From positions 186,001 through 250,000 of the forward strand of contig JAIVFI010000015.1 in assembly GCA_025558095.1 (NCBI GenBank): a DNA stretch of 64,000 nucleotides, read 5' to 3'. The stretch is from Hyaloraphidium curvatum (Eukaryota > Monoblepharomycota > Hyaloraphidiomycetes > Hyaloraphidiales > Hyaloraphidiaceae). Positions 12,188 to 22,403 of this stretch are shown one piece after another. The notes under the pieces were generated by a model. The model saw only the letters and a list, made by a program, of their open reading frames with translations, searched no databases and was not told the origin of the DNA. Every line of letters starts with the position of its first letter. Within the stretch, counting starts at the first letter, position 1. Position numbers and translations under genes: made by a program.

Positions 12188-13590
12188 TCACAACTTTGCG
12201 GGAGCCTTGACGTCGGCACCGATGGCCCGGCGAATATCGTCACGCCCAAAAAAGTGACGCAGGTCCCCAGCGAGAGTCTCGGGTTCCTCCATTGCGGCAA
12301 AGTGACCTCCCTGGGCGCGTACGAGCAAAAGGATGAGCAAAAGCCGTCATCGAGTCCGAAAACGAAGAGCCTACCTTCGGGTGTTCAGCCCAGAACCGGA
12401 TGTCGTACCACGGCGCGCACCAGCGCCTTGGCGTCTTCCCCTGCTCCTTCTCAAACATCGATACGCCCGTCGGGACGACAATCTTCCGGAAGAACACCTT
12501 CCTCAGGTCCCCGGTCTTTTGTGCTTCGCGGTAGAGCCTCGCTGCCGATCCCGCCGACCGAGTGAGGTAGTAGATGTGAATGTTCGTCATGACTCTGATT
12601 GTGAAGGCATCCTTGCCCGGATCGACAGGCCCGTCGGGAATTCTGCCGTCCGACCACGCCCGGAACTTCTCCAGAATCCATGCCAGTAGTCCGGTCGGCG
12701 AATCCGTCAGAGCGTATGCCACGGTCTGCGGCCTGGTCCTCTGAAGGAGATGGTAACCGGATTCTTCGACTCCCCATTTCATCGTCCTCTCCCGGTGCCG
12801 CAACTCCGACGGCGTGAGTGCCCAGGAAAGGGGAAGGTAGCCTTGCGCAGCAAGATAAGCAACGGGAGCCCCGAAGAGGGTGGGTTCCGGGGCCGAGATC
12901 ATGTTCAGGTGGATTGCGCGGCAACGGTGGGGGAACTCGGCGGCCAAGCAGCGCGTGATAAAGCCACCCCAGTCGCCACCTTGCGAAGCGTAGCAATTGT
13001 AGCCTAGGGCACCCATGAGCTCGTCGCAGGCCCGTGCGATCGCGATTGGTCCGTAGCCCAGCTTCTTCGGTGCCTCCGAGAAGCCGTATCCAGGAAGCGA
13101 GGGAACGACCACATGGAACGCCTGGTGTCTGGAATCCGTCGGCTCCGCCAGCAGCGGCACGATGTTCAGGAACTCGACAAAAGAGCCCGGCCACCCGTGG
13201 AGCAGCATGAGAGGCAGCGCGTCGGGCCGGGAAGACGGGAGATGAATGAAGTGGAGGTCCGTTCCACCGTTCGCGTCCGAAAGCTTGTACAGGTAGTGTG
13301 GGAGACTGTTGATCTTGGCCCGTTCCCCTTGCCAGTCGTACTGCGGGTGACAGCCGACGCCGGGTGACCGTCAGGGCAGCAAGACAGCAACAAACGACCA
13401 GAGAGCATACCTCCTCTTTCCAGAACTTTACCCAGCGCAGCACCACGTCGCGCGGGACGCCGTAGTTCCAGCCCGACCCGGGAACTTCGGGGGCGACGTC
13501 GGCGAATGCCAGGCGGTGTTTCAGCTCCGAGACGCGGTCGGCAAAGTCGGGAACCGTCCAAGCACGGGGATTTGTTTGCGATGAGGCCAT
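12188..13590 (-). CDS. Epoxide hydrolase (microsomal EPHX1-like fold), probable peroxisomal
   Basis: Opens epoxides to diols with an alpha/beta-hydrolase Asp nucleophile. Exons 13590-13411, 13340-12375, 12310-12188; introns of 70 and 64 nt; 422 aa. The N-terminal EHN region (residues ~1-100, WNYGVPRDVVLRWVKFW) is typical of the microsomal-type family, but there is no N-terminal membrane anchor. Active-site motifs: oxyanion hole HGWPG, nucleophile D183 in SQGGDWGG, and base H385 in GGHFAAMEEPE; the acid is probably the Glu in SMFEKE. The protein ends PAKL, an AKL-type PTS1. Upstream of FAN1 on the same strand. Confidence 0.92.
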
Positions 13591-13831
13591 CGCGAGTGTG
13601 CAACCTGGGCAGTCGCGGGGAATCGGAAAGCAGTCGGGCCGACTCTTCGACTGGCCGCTGCACGGGCTCATCCGAGGCAAGAGACAAAAGTGCGAGACGC
13701 CACTGCAGTTTCAAATTCACAGATTTCAACCATGATATCAAGACACAACAGCCATGTGATCCATTACCGATGATGAAAGCGCTGATTCGTTACCGATGAA
13801 AGCGCCTCAGCGTTCCGGGGAGCCTCCTCAG

Positions 13832-14783
13832 TCATTGAACGGGGATCATGAGTTCGTTCCTTCGGAACCACGGGATCGTCCTTCATAGAAAGTCAGCAAA
13901 TTGTTGCCAACGTCAGCGCGCACGACTCACCAGGGCGGGTTGTAGCCTGCAGTGGTCGCTCCGGTTTCCGCGAGCTTGTATTTGCCGTCCTTGGCGACTA
14001 GCGACCGCAGCTCCTTCTCCATGCTGACCGACAGGGCCACGGTAAGAGAGCCAGAGCGGCGGAGGACCGCCACTGTGTGCTCGGGGATCTCGGTCAGCTT
14101 GACCCGGGAATCAAGCGGCGTTGGCAGCTGCGAGAGGGAAGTGTACCTAAAGCGAAGTAGTGCGTTGGCCTCATGAGAAGAGAAAACCACGGAGAAGAAC
14201 GACAAACGGCTCACTTGGAAGGCATCACGAAGCTCATCGTCATTTCGACTTCCTCGGGCTCTCCGGAACCGCCATCCTCAGGCACCATCCCTTGCATTAG
14301 AACCGGCGCCGTCATAGCGATCCTTTCAGATTTTGGTTCGGTGAGCACAGGAGCCGTCTTTTGGCTCTGTTCCATCAATACTGGGGCGGTCTGCAAGTGG
14401 CGAATCAGTTCATGTCCCGATCCGCACAGGAAGACACAAACCATTGCAATCTCCTCCTTTGCACCCGAGCTCGCGCGGTTGGATCCGAAGATGTACCTCG
14501 CGATCGTCATGAAGCCGCCATCTCTCCCACGTCGGGACCCCCGGGGTACCATGAATGTCGTGGTCGCCCGGATCTGCGGGGCATAGCGCCGGATCTCGAA
14601 GTATTCGGAGGACGAGGGGTCCACGCCGGGCGGAGAGTAGACCAGCTGGAACTTCGGCTGCTCGACCCTCTCGGCGCCGAAAATCTCCATTCTGAAGAGC
14701 ACAAGGAATGCCCCTGCGACGGCGAGAGACGAGAGTGGCCGGCTCTTGACGAAATCGACGACCGCGGAGAGCACGGAGCTCAT
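13832..14783 (-). CDS. SOUL-family heme-binding protein, membrane-anchored
   Basis: SOUL/HEBP proteins bind heme or tetrapyrroles. Exons 14783-14442, 14390-14215, 14146-13931, 13880-13832; introns 51, 68 and 50 nt; 260 aa. Family signatures: FEIRRYAPQIRATT, FMTIARYIFG, IAMTAPVLM (the repeated MTAPV hallmark, formed across the splice), MSFVMPSKYTSL and the C-terminal YNPPWTIPWFRRNE, again formed across a splice. Residues ~18-35 (LSSLAVAGAFLVLF) are a probable N-terminal transmembrane anchor. The 14783 ATG gives the anchor directly; longer versions need non-ATG starts. Confidence 0.9.
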
Positions 14784-14935
14784 GAGAATGATATGGAGCC
14801 GGGCGATTGGAGGCCGACGCGAGGACACGGAATGTCGGAAGGAGTTTTCGCGCGATCGGAGGCGATCGAGACCCTTCTCAGTGAGGACCTTCGAATCTCG
14901 ACGTGCAAGATCGTACTATTTGGCATACACAACAT

Positions 14936-15985
14936 TCACTGCACGTAGATGACGGACGTGACCAGATCGCCGACCCCCGAGAGCCACATGCGCTTTCCTT
15001 CGTCGTACTCGAACCAGTCCTGTACCAGGGCCGCCTTCTGCCTCCGTTTGCGCTTCTTCTCGCTGCGCTTCATCGAGTTGATGATCGCCCACTCGCTCAT
15101 GTCCTCTAGCCCTCCCTCAGTGCCCTTGAATCCGACGAGCTCTCGGAAGCGGCGCGTGATGTCCCTCTTCTCCATTTCGCGGAAGAGCTCCGGCGAGGGC
15201 GGCGCCTTCGGGTTAAACTCCAGGAGCTCGGTCCGCAGAGAAAAGTGCACCGGAAGGCGGGAACCCTGCATGATGTCCTCGATCTTGTAGTGCGAGGGCT
15301 GCTTTCCGAGCATCTGCGTCTGCCGCGCCACCTGGTGCAGATCCAAGCCGGTAGCATCCGCAGGGCGCACAGGGCGATACAAAGTGACCGTCGGCAGCAA
15401 GATGCGCTCCATGTTGGGATCCTCCGCAGGGGCAGGGGGCTCGGTCTTTCGCGAGGGAGCCGGCCTTGGATACCGGGCAGGGGAGTCGTTGGGCGCGACG
15501 GCACCCCCGGATCGACTCCGAACGCGAGCCATCGTGTCCCTGTAGCGCATCACCAGCTCAATGTCCTGGTCGTCATCGCTCCCGCTGTCGGGCCGTACGT
15601 TCGATTGATGAAACTCCGCCGCCTCCCCGTGGTCCGTGCGAACCGAAGCGACCGCGGTCGTCATGCTGCCAGTGCCACCCGACTGCTGGCGTTGCTTCCT
15701 AACGATCAGGTCCGGAAACATGGTCTCCGCCGAGGACTGTTTGGAGGTAGCTGGAGAAAGAGGCACAGCCATGCGAGAGGCGGCCGACCGAGGAGGAGGG
15801 TCCGCCACCAAAGAGTCGGGAGGGCTCTCCACGACAGCTTGGTTCCCAGACTTTGTGCGCCCTAAAGACCGATGCGCTCGCGATGCGAGTCCGGCCTTCC
15901 CTTCTCCATGGGCGTCCTTGCCAAGAGAGCGGGAACCATCGCCGCGGACGAGCGACAGGAAGCTCTGCTTCGCGGCAGTGAACAT
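14936..15985 (-). CDS. Hypothetical protein, 349 aa, disordered N-half and basic C-half
   Basis: Not recognised. Single exon with ATG at 15985. The first ~190 residues are Ser/Pro/Arg-rich and probably disordered. From about residue 200 the sequence looks folded (VTLYRPVRPADATGLDLHQV, HYKIEDIMQGSRLPVHFSLR), followed by a charged helix with KRSEKKRKRRQKAA, a plausible nuclear localisation signal, and an aromatic end (VQDWFEYDEGKRMWLSG). No signal peptide or membrane helix. Divergent from the VOC gene. Confidence 0.7.
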   Translation of the reverse strand: MFTAAKQSFLSLVRGDGSRSLGKDAHGEGKAGLASRAHRSLGRTKSGNQAVVESPPDSLVADPPPRSAASRMAVPLSPATSKQSSAETMFPDLIVRKQRQQSGGTGSMTTAVASVRTDHGEAAEFHQSNVRPDSGSDDDQDIELVMRYRDTMARVRSRSGGAVAPNDSPARYPRPAPSRKTEPPAPAEDPNMERILLPTVTLYRPVRPADATGLDLHQVARQTQMLGKQPSHYKIEDIMQGSRLPVHFSLRTELLEFNPKAPPSPELFREMEKRDITRRFRELVGFKGTEGGLEDMSEWAIINSMKRSEKKRKRRQKAALVQDWFEYDEGKRMWLSGVGDLVTSVIYVQ

Positions 15986-16192
15986 ATCGCCAACTCGAGC
16001 GCAGCTTTATCCCCGAGCAGAGGACGTAGACGACTTCCGAAGGCTGCTAGAGAACCTCCTGGGTGTGAGTCCGGGGGCAGAACTCCGCGGATCTGAGCGC
16101 AGGCGCGGCGGCGACGCCGCGCGACGCGCTCTCGCCACAACAATCGACTGTCTCCCATCGAGAGCACCGCGAACGCGTCGCTAGCGGCAACG
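15986..16192. promoter_or_regulatory. Divergent intergenic region, hypothetical / VOC gene
   Basis: 207 bp between two start codons on opposite strands; both promoters must lie here. No TATA-like element stands out. Confidence 0.45.
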
Positions 16193-17501
16193 ATGGCGCC
16201 GAGCAACTCTCCTTCGACGACGCAGTACCCGGCCCCGCGCATCCGACTGCGGCAGATTGCCCTGGTGGCGCCATCTCTGCCGCTCGCCGCGGCCCAGCTC
16301 GAAGCGCTTCTTGGCAGCAAATCCGTCCGCTCCGACCCGGGCGTCAACAAGTTCGGACTGGACAACATCCTCGTGCCGGTCGGAGGCAACATCGTCGAGG
16401 TTGTGGCTCCGCAGGCCGGCAAGAAGGACAACGAAACCGCCGGAGGTCGCTTCATGCTGCGCTTGCGAGCCCCCAAGGGCGCTGGGTGAGCTGGACCGCT
16501 TCCTCTTTCTCTATTTGCCCACTGACTTCTTCGCCAGGTACATGGTGAGCTGGATCGCTTCGTCTTTCTCCCTTTGCCCGCTGAGGCTCGTCCTCAGGTG
16601 ATCACGCAGACCCCGGATCCCATCGCGGAAAGGGCACGCGTCACGTCCTTGACTGTGCCGACGAACATGCTGGCATCTGGCACCCACAAAGCTCTCGTGG
16701 ACAAGAAGGCTCAAAAGATCCGCCTTGTCGCTCAGATGGACCGCCCCGACTGGTGGGTTCCGACACGGCCAATCGCCGCGCAGACATTGATCACTCGGTC
16801 GAGCAGGGCCTACAGCCAGCTGCACCCGCTCGACACTCGGGGCGGCAACATCCTGGAGATGGAAGGAACGAAGCCGGGATCGATTGGGTATCTGACCGAC
16901 GAGATGGCACCGTGGTTCCCCGTTTCGCTCGAGAATCCCGACACCGGCAAGTACGAACCCACTTGGTGGGTACCGCTTGCATCCAAGATGGCCCAGGGGA
17001 AGCGGTTCGTCGGCGTTACGATCTCGGTGTCGCCGAAGGACGATCCTGCCGGCGCGCAGGCGGTCGCGGAGTGGTGGTCCACAATCACGGATCTGCCCGT
17101 CGAGAAGCGCGGCAACGCATGGACGATCATGCTTTCGTCGGGCGTGGAACTGCGGTTTGTGGAGAACTCTGTGCTTTTCAAGGGGGCAGAGGACAAGATC
17201 GAGCACCTGAAGGACAACACTGCCATTGCCGTCATCGACATCGGCTGCGTCGCGGGGTGAGCTGGTTGCCGAGCCAATCACCGGCATAATCTTGACACTG
17301 CCTTTTAGGACCGCCTCGGCGTCGGCCAGCCACTCGTCGGCATTGCATGCGCTGGAAACTACGGACAAAAGCACGTGGACCTCGGTCCCTGCTCTCGAAG
17401 GCGTACCGGCCATTCAGGCCCTCGGCACCTGGTGGCGCTTCGTCGATCTTCCGCAGGGGAGCACTCGGGGCCTGGCCACGAGCCAAAGCAGCAAGTTGTG
17501 A
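16193..17501 (+). CDS. Glyoxalase/VOC-fold protein with PTS1 (SKL) terminus
   Basis: Glyoxalase-like (vicinal oxygen chelate) protein, reaction unknown. Exons 16193-16485, 16538-16544, 16598-17256, 17309-17501; introns of 52, 53 and 52 nt; 383 aa. The second exon is a 7-nt microexon: its inclusion gives AGYMVITQTPDP, the expected end of the first beta-alpha-beta unit, whereas skipping it gives a stop. The first unit starts LRQIALVAPSLP; VGGNIVEVVAP and GRFMLRLR follow. A second unit (TAIAVIDIG..ALGTWWRFVDLP) ends the fold, and the protein finishes QSSKL, a canonical peroxisomal signal. All three introns begin GTGAGCTGG. Convergent with the acyl-CoA synthetase. Confidence 0.85.
16486..16597 (+). 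repeat. Two near-identical adjacent introns around a 7-nt microexon
   Basis: Introns 16486-16537 (52 nt) and 16545-16597 (53 nt) flank the microexon GTACATG. They share GTGAGCTGGA, then CGCTTC, TCTTTCTC, TTTGCCC and CTGA in register: 35 of the first 40 positions by eye. Only the last ~12 nt before the acceptor diverge. Confidence 0.85.
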
Positions 17502-17579
17502 GCCGTTGGAACCATCTTTTGTCTTTGGGAGAAAAGAAGCCTTCATGTCCTCCAGTGACCTCTACACACTCCCACTCCC

Positions 17580-19442
17580 CTACAACTTGGCCCCCATCTT
17601 CTTCGTCGCCATGTCCCGCAACACAACCTTCTGAACTTTCAATCCATTAGGTCCGTTTGTAGCGGGGAACTCGTCCACCACGAACACACGCGCCGGGATC
17701 TTGTAGTTGGCCAGCAAAGGTTTGGCGTGGGCAAGCACAGCAGTCTCCATGGCCTTGTCCGCCGCGCCGGAGCTGATCGAGGCGGTTTCCTTCCTGAACT
17801 CGTCGCTCGGGATAACAAATGCCACAGCATCCTCTCCCTTTCCCCCGCCCAAGTTGACGCCAACGACCTGCACTTCGGCCACAAAGCGATGCTTGACCAC
17901 CACGGCTTCAATCTCGGTCGGGTCCACCAGAAAGCCGCGCAAACGGAGAGTGTCTCCCATGCGAGCCAGGTATATGAAAGAGTCGGTGGCGTTGCCCTGG
18001 GCAAAGTTCGCAGCAGACGGCGACGAAGAATAGCCAGATCCGGGCAACGCCGGCACGAGATAGCCGAGATCCCCGGTGCGGAACCACCTCACCCCGCCGT
18101 CATCGCGCAGGTTCTTCTTCATGGCCGCTTCGTTGCGAAGGTACTCCTTCAACAAAGAGTAGCCCGAAAACTCCAGTTCGCCCTTGTGGTCAGGGCCAAG
18201 CCCGACGATCGGGCTGCCATCGCTGTCGACGACGCGCACCTTTATGCCCGGGTTCAGCCGCCCTCCGCCAAGCGCGCGCAGCTCGATCGGGTCGGCCGAC
18301 GGATCCCACGCCGACATCAACGCAAGGAGCTCGGACGAGCCGTAAAGGCCGCTCAAGTGCAAGCCCGGCAGCAGCTTGGAGAGTTCCAGGATCTCGTTGC
18401 CGAGCGAAGAGGTGAAGTTGGCGTAGCCAATGAAGCGCAAGCTCGGGAAGGTGTACGAAGTCTTGGAACCCGGCGCCTTCGAATGGAGCTCCAGAACCGT
18501 GTGGACGATGTTGTCCGGCGCCAGGAGATGGGTCACTTTCTCCGACTCCACGAGAGCTGCGCACGCTTGCGGTTGGAAGAGATTCACGAGCACGAGGGTC
18601 GAGCCCGAAAGCAAGACCATCATGGACTGGGCCAAGCCGAAAACTCCGCACAGGGGAACGGCGAGCAGAAGCCGGCTGGGGAACTGTCCAGTTGGCGAAA
18701 CGTGCCACTGCTGCGCCGTGTTCTTGGCATGGGTCACGAGCGTCCGCTGCGCATGAGAGGCAAGTTTCGGCAGTCCCGTGGTTCCCGAGCTGGACAAGAG
18801 GCATTAGTACGGAACGGAAAGCGTGCCTGAATCCCTAACGTACGTGGTGAAAGTGGCCGAAAGAGCGTCAGCAGTGCCTTGGGAAAGGAGAGGATCGCGA
18901 CGCAAGGAATCCGCGGCCGCCAGATCTTCAGGTGACGGCGCAGCGTACTTGACGATCGTCAACGAAGGCGAGCTGGACGCAACGGGAGACCCTCCAACGT
19001 CCACGACCACCATCTTGTCCACACCTGCTTCAGCTCGTGCCTTGGCAACGATGCCCAAATAATCGGTCCCGACGAAGCCCTGCTCGAGGACGGCCACTTT
19101 GGCCCCGCTCGTCCGGACGAAATGGGCCAGCTCGCTTTCCTTGAAGCGCGTGTTCAAGGCAATGGCGATTGCGCCGATCCTCGCCGTAGCGAAGAAGAAT
19201 GCGAGCCATTCAGGGGACGTCGGGAGATACAGGAGCACGGCGTCCCCTTTCTTCACGCCGCATCGCGTGACGAGGAAGCGCGCCGCAAGGAGCGAGTGCC
19301 GCGCGAGATCCCGGAAGGAAAGTGACTGTTTCGGTCCGGCGGTGGGAGACGCCGTGTCTTGGAACAGCACGGCTTGGCGGGTGCCGTGTTCCGAATCCGC
19401 AATGGCGTCAAGAGCAACGTAGACCGTGTTCGGGTCGCTCAT
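17580..19442 (-). CDS. Acyl-CoA synthetase (AMP-forming), probable peroxisomal
   Basis: Activates a carboxylic acid to acyl-AMP and then acyl-CoA. Exons 19442-18844 and 18789-17580, 54-nt intron; 602 aa, normal for the ANL superfamily. Motifs in order: the ATP/AMP P-loop TTSGTTGLPK at residue ~200, made across the splice junction; GLYGSSELLAL; WFRTGDLGYL; LRGFLVDPTEIEAVV; and NGLKVQKVVLR near the end with the candidate catalytic lysine. The protein ends MGAKL, an AKL-type PTS1, so a peroxisomal fatty- or aryl-acid ligase is likely. Stop codons of this gene and the SKL-tagged VOC gene are 78 bp apart, convergent. Start: ATG 19442; upstream extension needs a TTG. Confidence 0.92.
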
Positions 19443-19726
19443 TGTGTCGGGCACGAGTGGTCGAGCGGGCGAGGTTGGGGTCTGCTTTGGCAGGGCGGTC
19501 GGCGGCGGAAGGTGGCAAAACCGTTCCTCTCCACGCACTTTGCAGCAAGCTCGATCGAACAAGGCGCGCCTGGAGTGGGTGCAATGAATGAGAATCTAGA
19601 GCACATTCAACGTCCGGACGGACAAGAGCACCGGTTTTGGGTCTACTGGCGTTCATTAGAACACGTGCCGCGCTTCGAGCTATCTACCCCATGTCGCTAG
19701 TGGTTCCCGGGAGCGAAAAGTTGGCT

Positions 19727-20338
19727 TCACATCTCAAACATCTCCGTCGGGAACGACGGGTCCAGAGAATCCATGACGGGCGCCCGGATGGCCCACACGC
19801 GGCGCGGCCTGCGTTCCGTTGTGCTGTCCACAAGCGCGTACGCCTTCGAAGCCTTCTCCTTGGCGACCTTCCTCTTCCTGCGCTTCCTGGTCAGCGGTAG
19901 GGGCGGCGCGGTGGAGTCTTGGCCTGCCGTCGAGTTGAGCGACGTCGAAGAGTCCTCGCAACCGTCTCCAAAGTCCTCGGCGAACCACGCGGCATGCTGC
20001 CAGGAATCGCAGGGGTCGGTCCCAGGCTGCTGCTCGGCATCGTCGAATCGCTCTTCTTCGCGCGGCGTCGACGGCTCGGGGGAATGCAGTTCCTCGTAGC
20101 GGCTCAGCTGAAAAGCCGTCCCCGTTTCGGCAGGCTCCACCTCGTCCTCGAACACCAGAGGCTCCTCCCGCATGCCAAAGAGCAGCAGCGACGTTTCGTG
20201 GCGGACGCACGCGTGGAACGAGGCGAGGCGGGCGGCGGAAGGGGACGCGGAACGAGCGCGCTTCCGCGACGCGCCGCAGTCGGCGGGCTGTTTCTCGGCC
20301 GGCGATGCCTCCGGCGCGGCCGAAGACGCGACAGCCAT
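19727..20338 (-). CDS. Hypothetical small basic/acidic protein, probable nuclear
   Basis: Not recognised; single exon, 203 aa, ATG at 20338. Contains KRARSAS and TRKRRKRKVAKEK, good nuclear-localisation candidates, and an acidic, Trp-containing middle (SWQHAAWFAEDFGDG). Low complexity Ser/Glu/Pro composition suggests a disordered protein. No membrane helix. Confidence 0.6.
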   Translation of the reverse strand: MAVASSAAPEASPAEKQPADCGASRKRARSASPSAARLASFHACVRHETSLLLFGMREEPLVFEDEVEPAETGTAFQLSRYEELHSPEPSTPREEERFDDAEQQPGTDPCDSWQHAAWFAEDFGDGCEDSSTSLNSTAGQDSTAPPLPLTRKRRKRKVAKEKASKAYALVDSTTERRPRRVWAIRAPVMDSLDPSFPTEMFEM

Positions 20339-20476
20339 CTTGATGAGAGCGCTGTTGCTGGGCCTGCACTACGTGCCCCGGTCCTGGGCCTCGTGTTTTG
20401 GCGACGGTTGGTCGAGTTGATTTGGGACGCGAGCCCCGGCCGAGTCGTCGTATCTGCAACTTATACTTTTACTCCA

Positions 20477-22110
20477 TTAGAAGGCAAGGTCGCCCATCTT
20501 CTCCCTCGAGTTGCCCGCCCAGGCGCTCCCGTCCCCGCCGAACGAGATCGCCTTCTCGAAGATCCCAGTCGGGATCCAAACGGTCACGCACGCGTTGGGG
20601 ATATCCACGACGCACGAGATCCTGGAGCTGATGGGCCCGGCCGAGAGGATTGCCGCGGCCTGGTATTTCGAGTAGAAATACGGCTCGCCAGTGAGGAAGG
20701 CAATCGCGGCGAGGAGCGCGTTGCGGAAGGCCAGGGTGACGTCTGCGTTGTGCTGCACCGCGTGCTTGTGGTGATGTGCCGCGGTGGGCGCCCGGGAGGT
20801 GGCGAGGTGGGGAACGTATTCCGTGCCGGGCGGCACGGAGAAGCCCGGCTCGGAGACCGAGTAGCCCGAAAAGCACAGGAAGGAGCCGGCCAGGGACGGC
20901 GGGCCGCCAATAAAGGCCGGATTGGGGATGAACATCGGTGCCTTGTACCTGGAGCAAGCCAACAGTCAGCTGTGAACAAACTTCGACCGACAAACAGCAC
21001 CTCAGCGTCTCCATCCCCTTCTTGATCAGCCGCGTGATCCTCCAGGCAAACTGGGCGCCGCACTCGACGGCCTCGCCGCAGATTTCACCTTCGCCCTCGC
21101 AAAAGTGGGGGTCGCCCAGGGAAAGGTTCGCCCCGGGGACGTGGACGGGCATGATGATCTTGGCGCCCGGCCCGAGCTCGCGGATGTCCATGTTCCCGCC
21201 GTTTTCCGGCCGCGGTGCTGGAGGTGAAGGGGTTCAGACGCCCAGATTGCCAAAGGTAGAAGCCACGGTACCCACGAATCGTCCTGAGGCCTTCCTTCCT
21301 CGCCTTGTCGGCATCCGAGCCCGCTGCACGACCAACCAGCGCGAGCTTGTCACTCGGCAAACACGCGACGAGGGGAACAGCCGCGTCCCCTCCCGTCTGC
21401 TCCCAGATGCCCCGTTCGCGTGCGTTGATCGTGTCCACGATCTCCTGGCTCGGCGCGGTCGCGACGACCCCGAGGTGGAACATCCGCGGCAGCCTGACGT
21501 GCGGGATCGCGGACGACGTCCCGTGCGTCCGCGAAGAGAGGTCCCAGATGGCTTTGGCGGCCTTGGGCAGGTGGTCCGCGAGGAAGCCCGTAATGGCACC
21601 GGGAACTCCTGTGTGAGGCACGGTCGTGGTGAACACTCAGGGTGCTCAACGCGCTACCTTACCTGTGTACCCCCACTCGTTTCCGGAGAGCACGTCCATC
21701 TCCACCACCTCGACCTCGATCAGGTCCCCCGGCTCGGCACCTTGCACCTCGTACGGCCCCGACACGACGTGGGTCAGCTCCCCCTGGTACTTTGCCATGT
21801 CCGCCGCGCTCCCCGCGTCGGACTTCATCTGCCCCCCCGTCGCGTCCCAACATTCCGCGCGCACGAGCTCGCCGACCGCCACGGACGCGACCGGCGGGAT
21901 CAGCGGGTGAAAGCGGTTGTGGTACGGCGTCGGCTGGCGCGGATCGAAGCACGGGATCGTGGGATCGAGGGAGGAGACGGTGCGGAGGTCTGGGGGGAGC
22001 AGGGGGGACGGTTTGCCGAGCTCGGCGGGGTTGAGCACGCCGTAGACGAAGTACGGATCGTCCAGCGGCAGGCCCGATGGCACGATGCCGGGGAATGCGG
22101 CCGATGACAT
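20477..22110 (-). CDS. Formamidase/acetamidase (FmdA/AmdA family)
   Basis: Hydrolyses formamide (or a short amide) to the acid and ammonia. Exons 22110-21663, 21608-21276, 21217-21001, 20948-20477; introns 54, 58 and 52 nt; 489 aa. Family landmarks: FHPLIPPVASVAVGE, DLIEVEVVEMDVL, GYTGVPGAITGF and RTIPPRPENGGNMDI (both across splices), SLGDPHFCEGEGEICGEA, YKAPMFIPNP, then CVVDIPNACVTVWIPTGIF near the C-terminus. The second intron uses donor GTGGGT at 21275 rather than the in-frame alternative, because only this restores PPRPENGGN. Intron 1 carries a sequence repeated at 1261-1307. No PTS1. Confidence 0.93.
21609..21663 (-). repeat. Formamidase intron 1, copy of dispersed repeat
   Basis: The 54-nt intron (21609-21662) plus the adjoining base is largely repeated at 1261-1307 in the same orientation. 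Similarity spans the donor side through most of the intron and stops near the acceptor. Confidence 0.65.
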
Positions 22111-22403
22111 CGTTATCTGGGAGATGCCGTTGCGCGGTAGTTGCGGGAGACGCGCGATCGGGCCAGAACACCGATCGCGCGCCCCACTCGCGACCCCGCC
22201 CCGAATCTCGGTCTTCCTCGAATGCTTCTGTTAAAGATGGACGCTGGATGGATGACGTTCTTGGTTCTCCTAAGAGCAGCGTGGCCCAGGCGACGGACCG
22301 GGCGCCCTTACAGTGAGTCAGGCCGGGGATCGCGCATGCACTTCTGCTTTCAACGAGTGATATTGGATATGATGGTAATCGCACACTATCCATTTTTAAC
22401 GCC

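Noticed and set aside
16486-16597. A single 112-nt intron spanning both twin introns of the VOC gene
   Set aside because: Skipping the 7-nt exon gives a TGA stop and loses the conserved GYMV residues; including it restores the VOC fold and the SKL end.
21218-21275. Formamidase donor at 21273 (GGGTACC context) instead of GTGGGT at 21275
   Set aside because: It would give an out-of-family frame; only the 21275 donor yields RTIPPRPENGGN.
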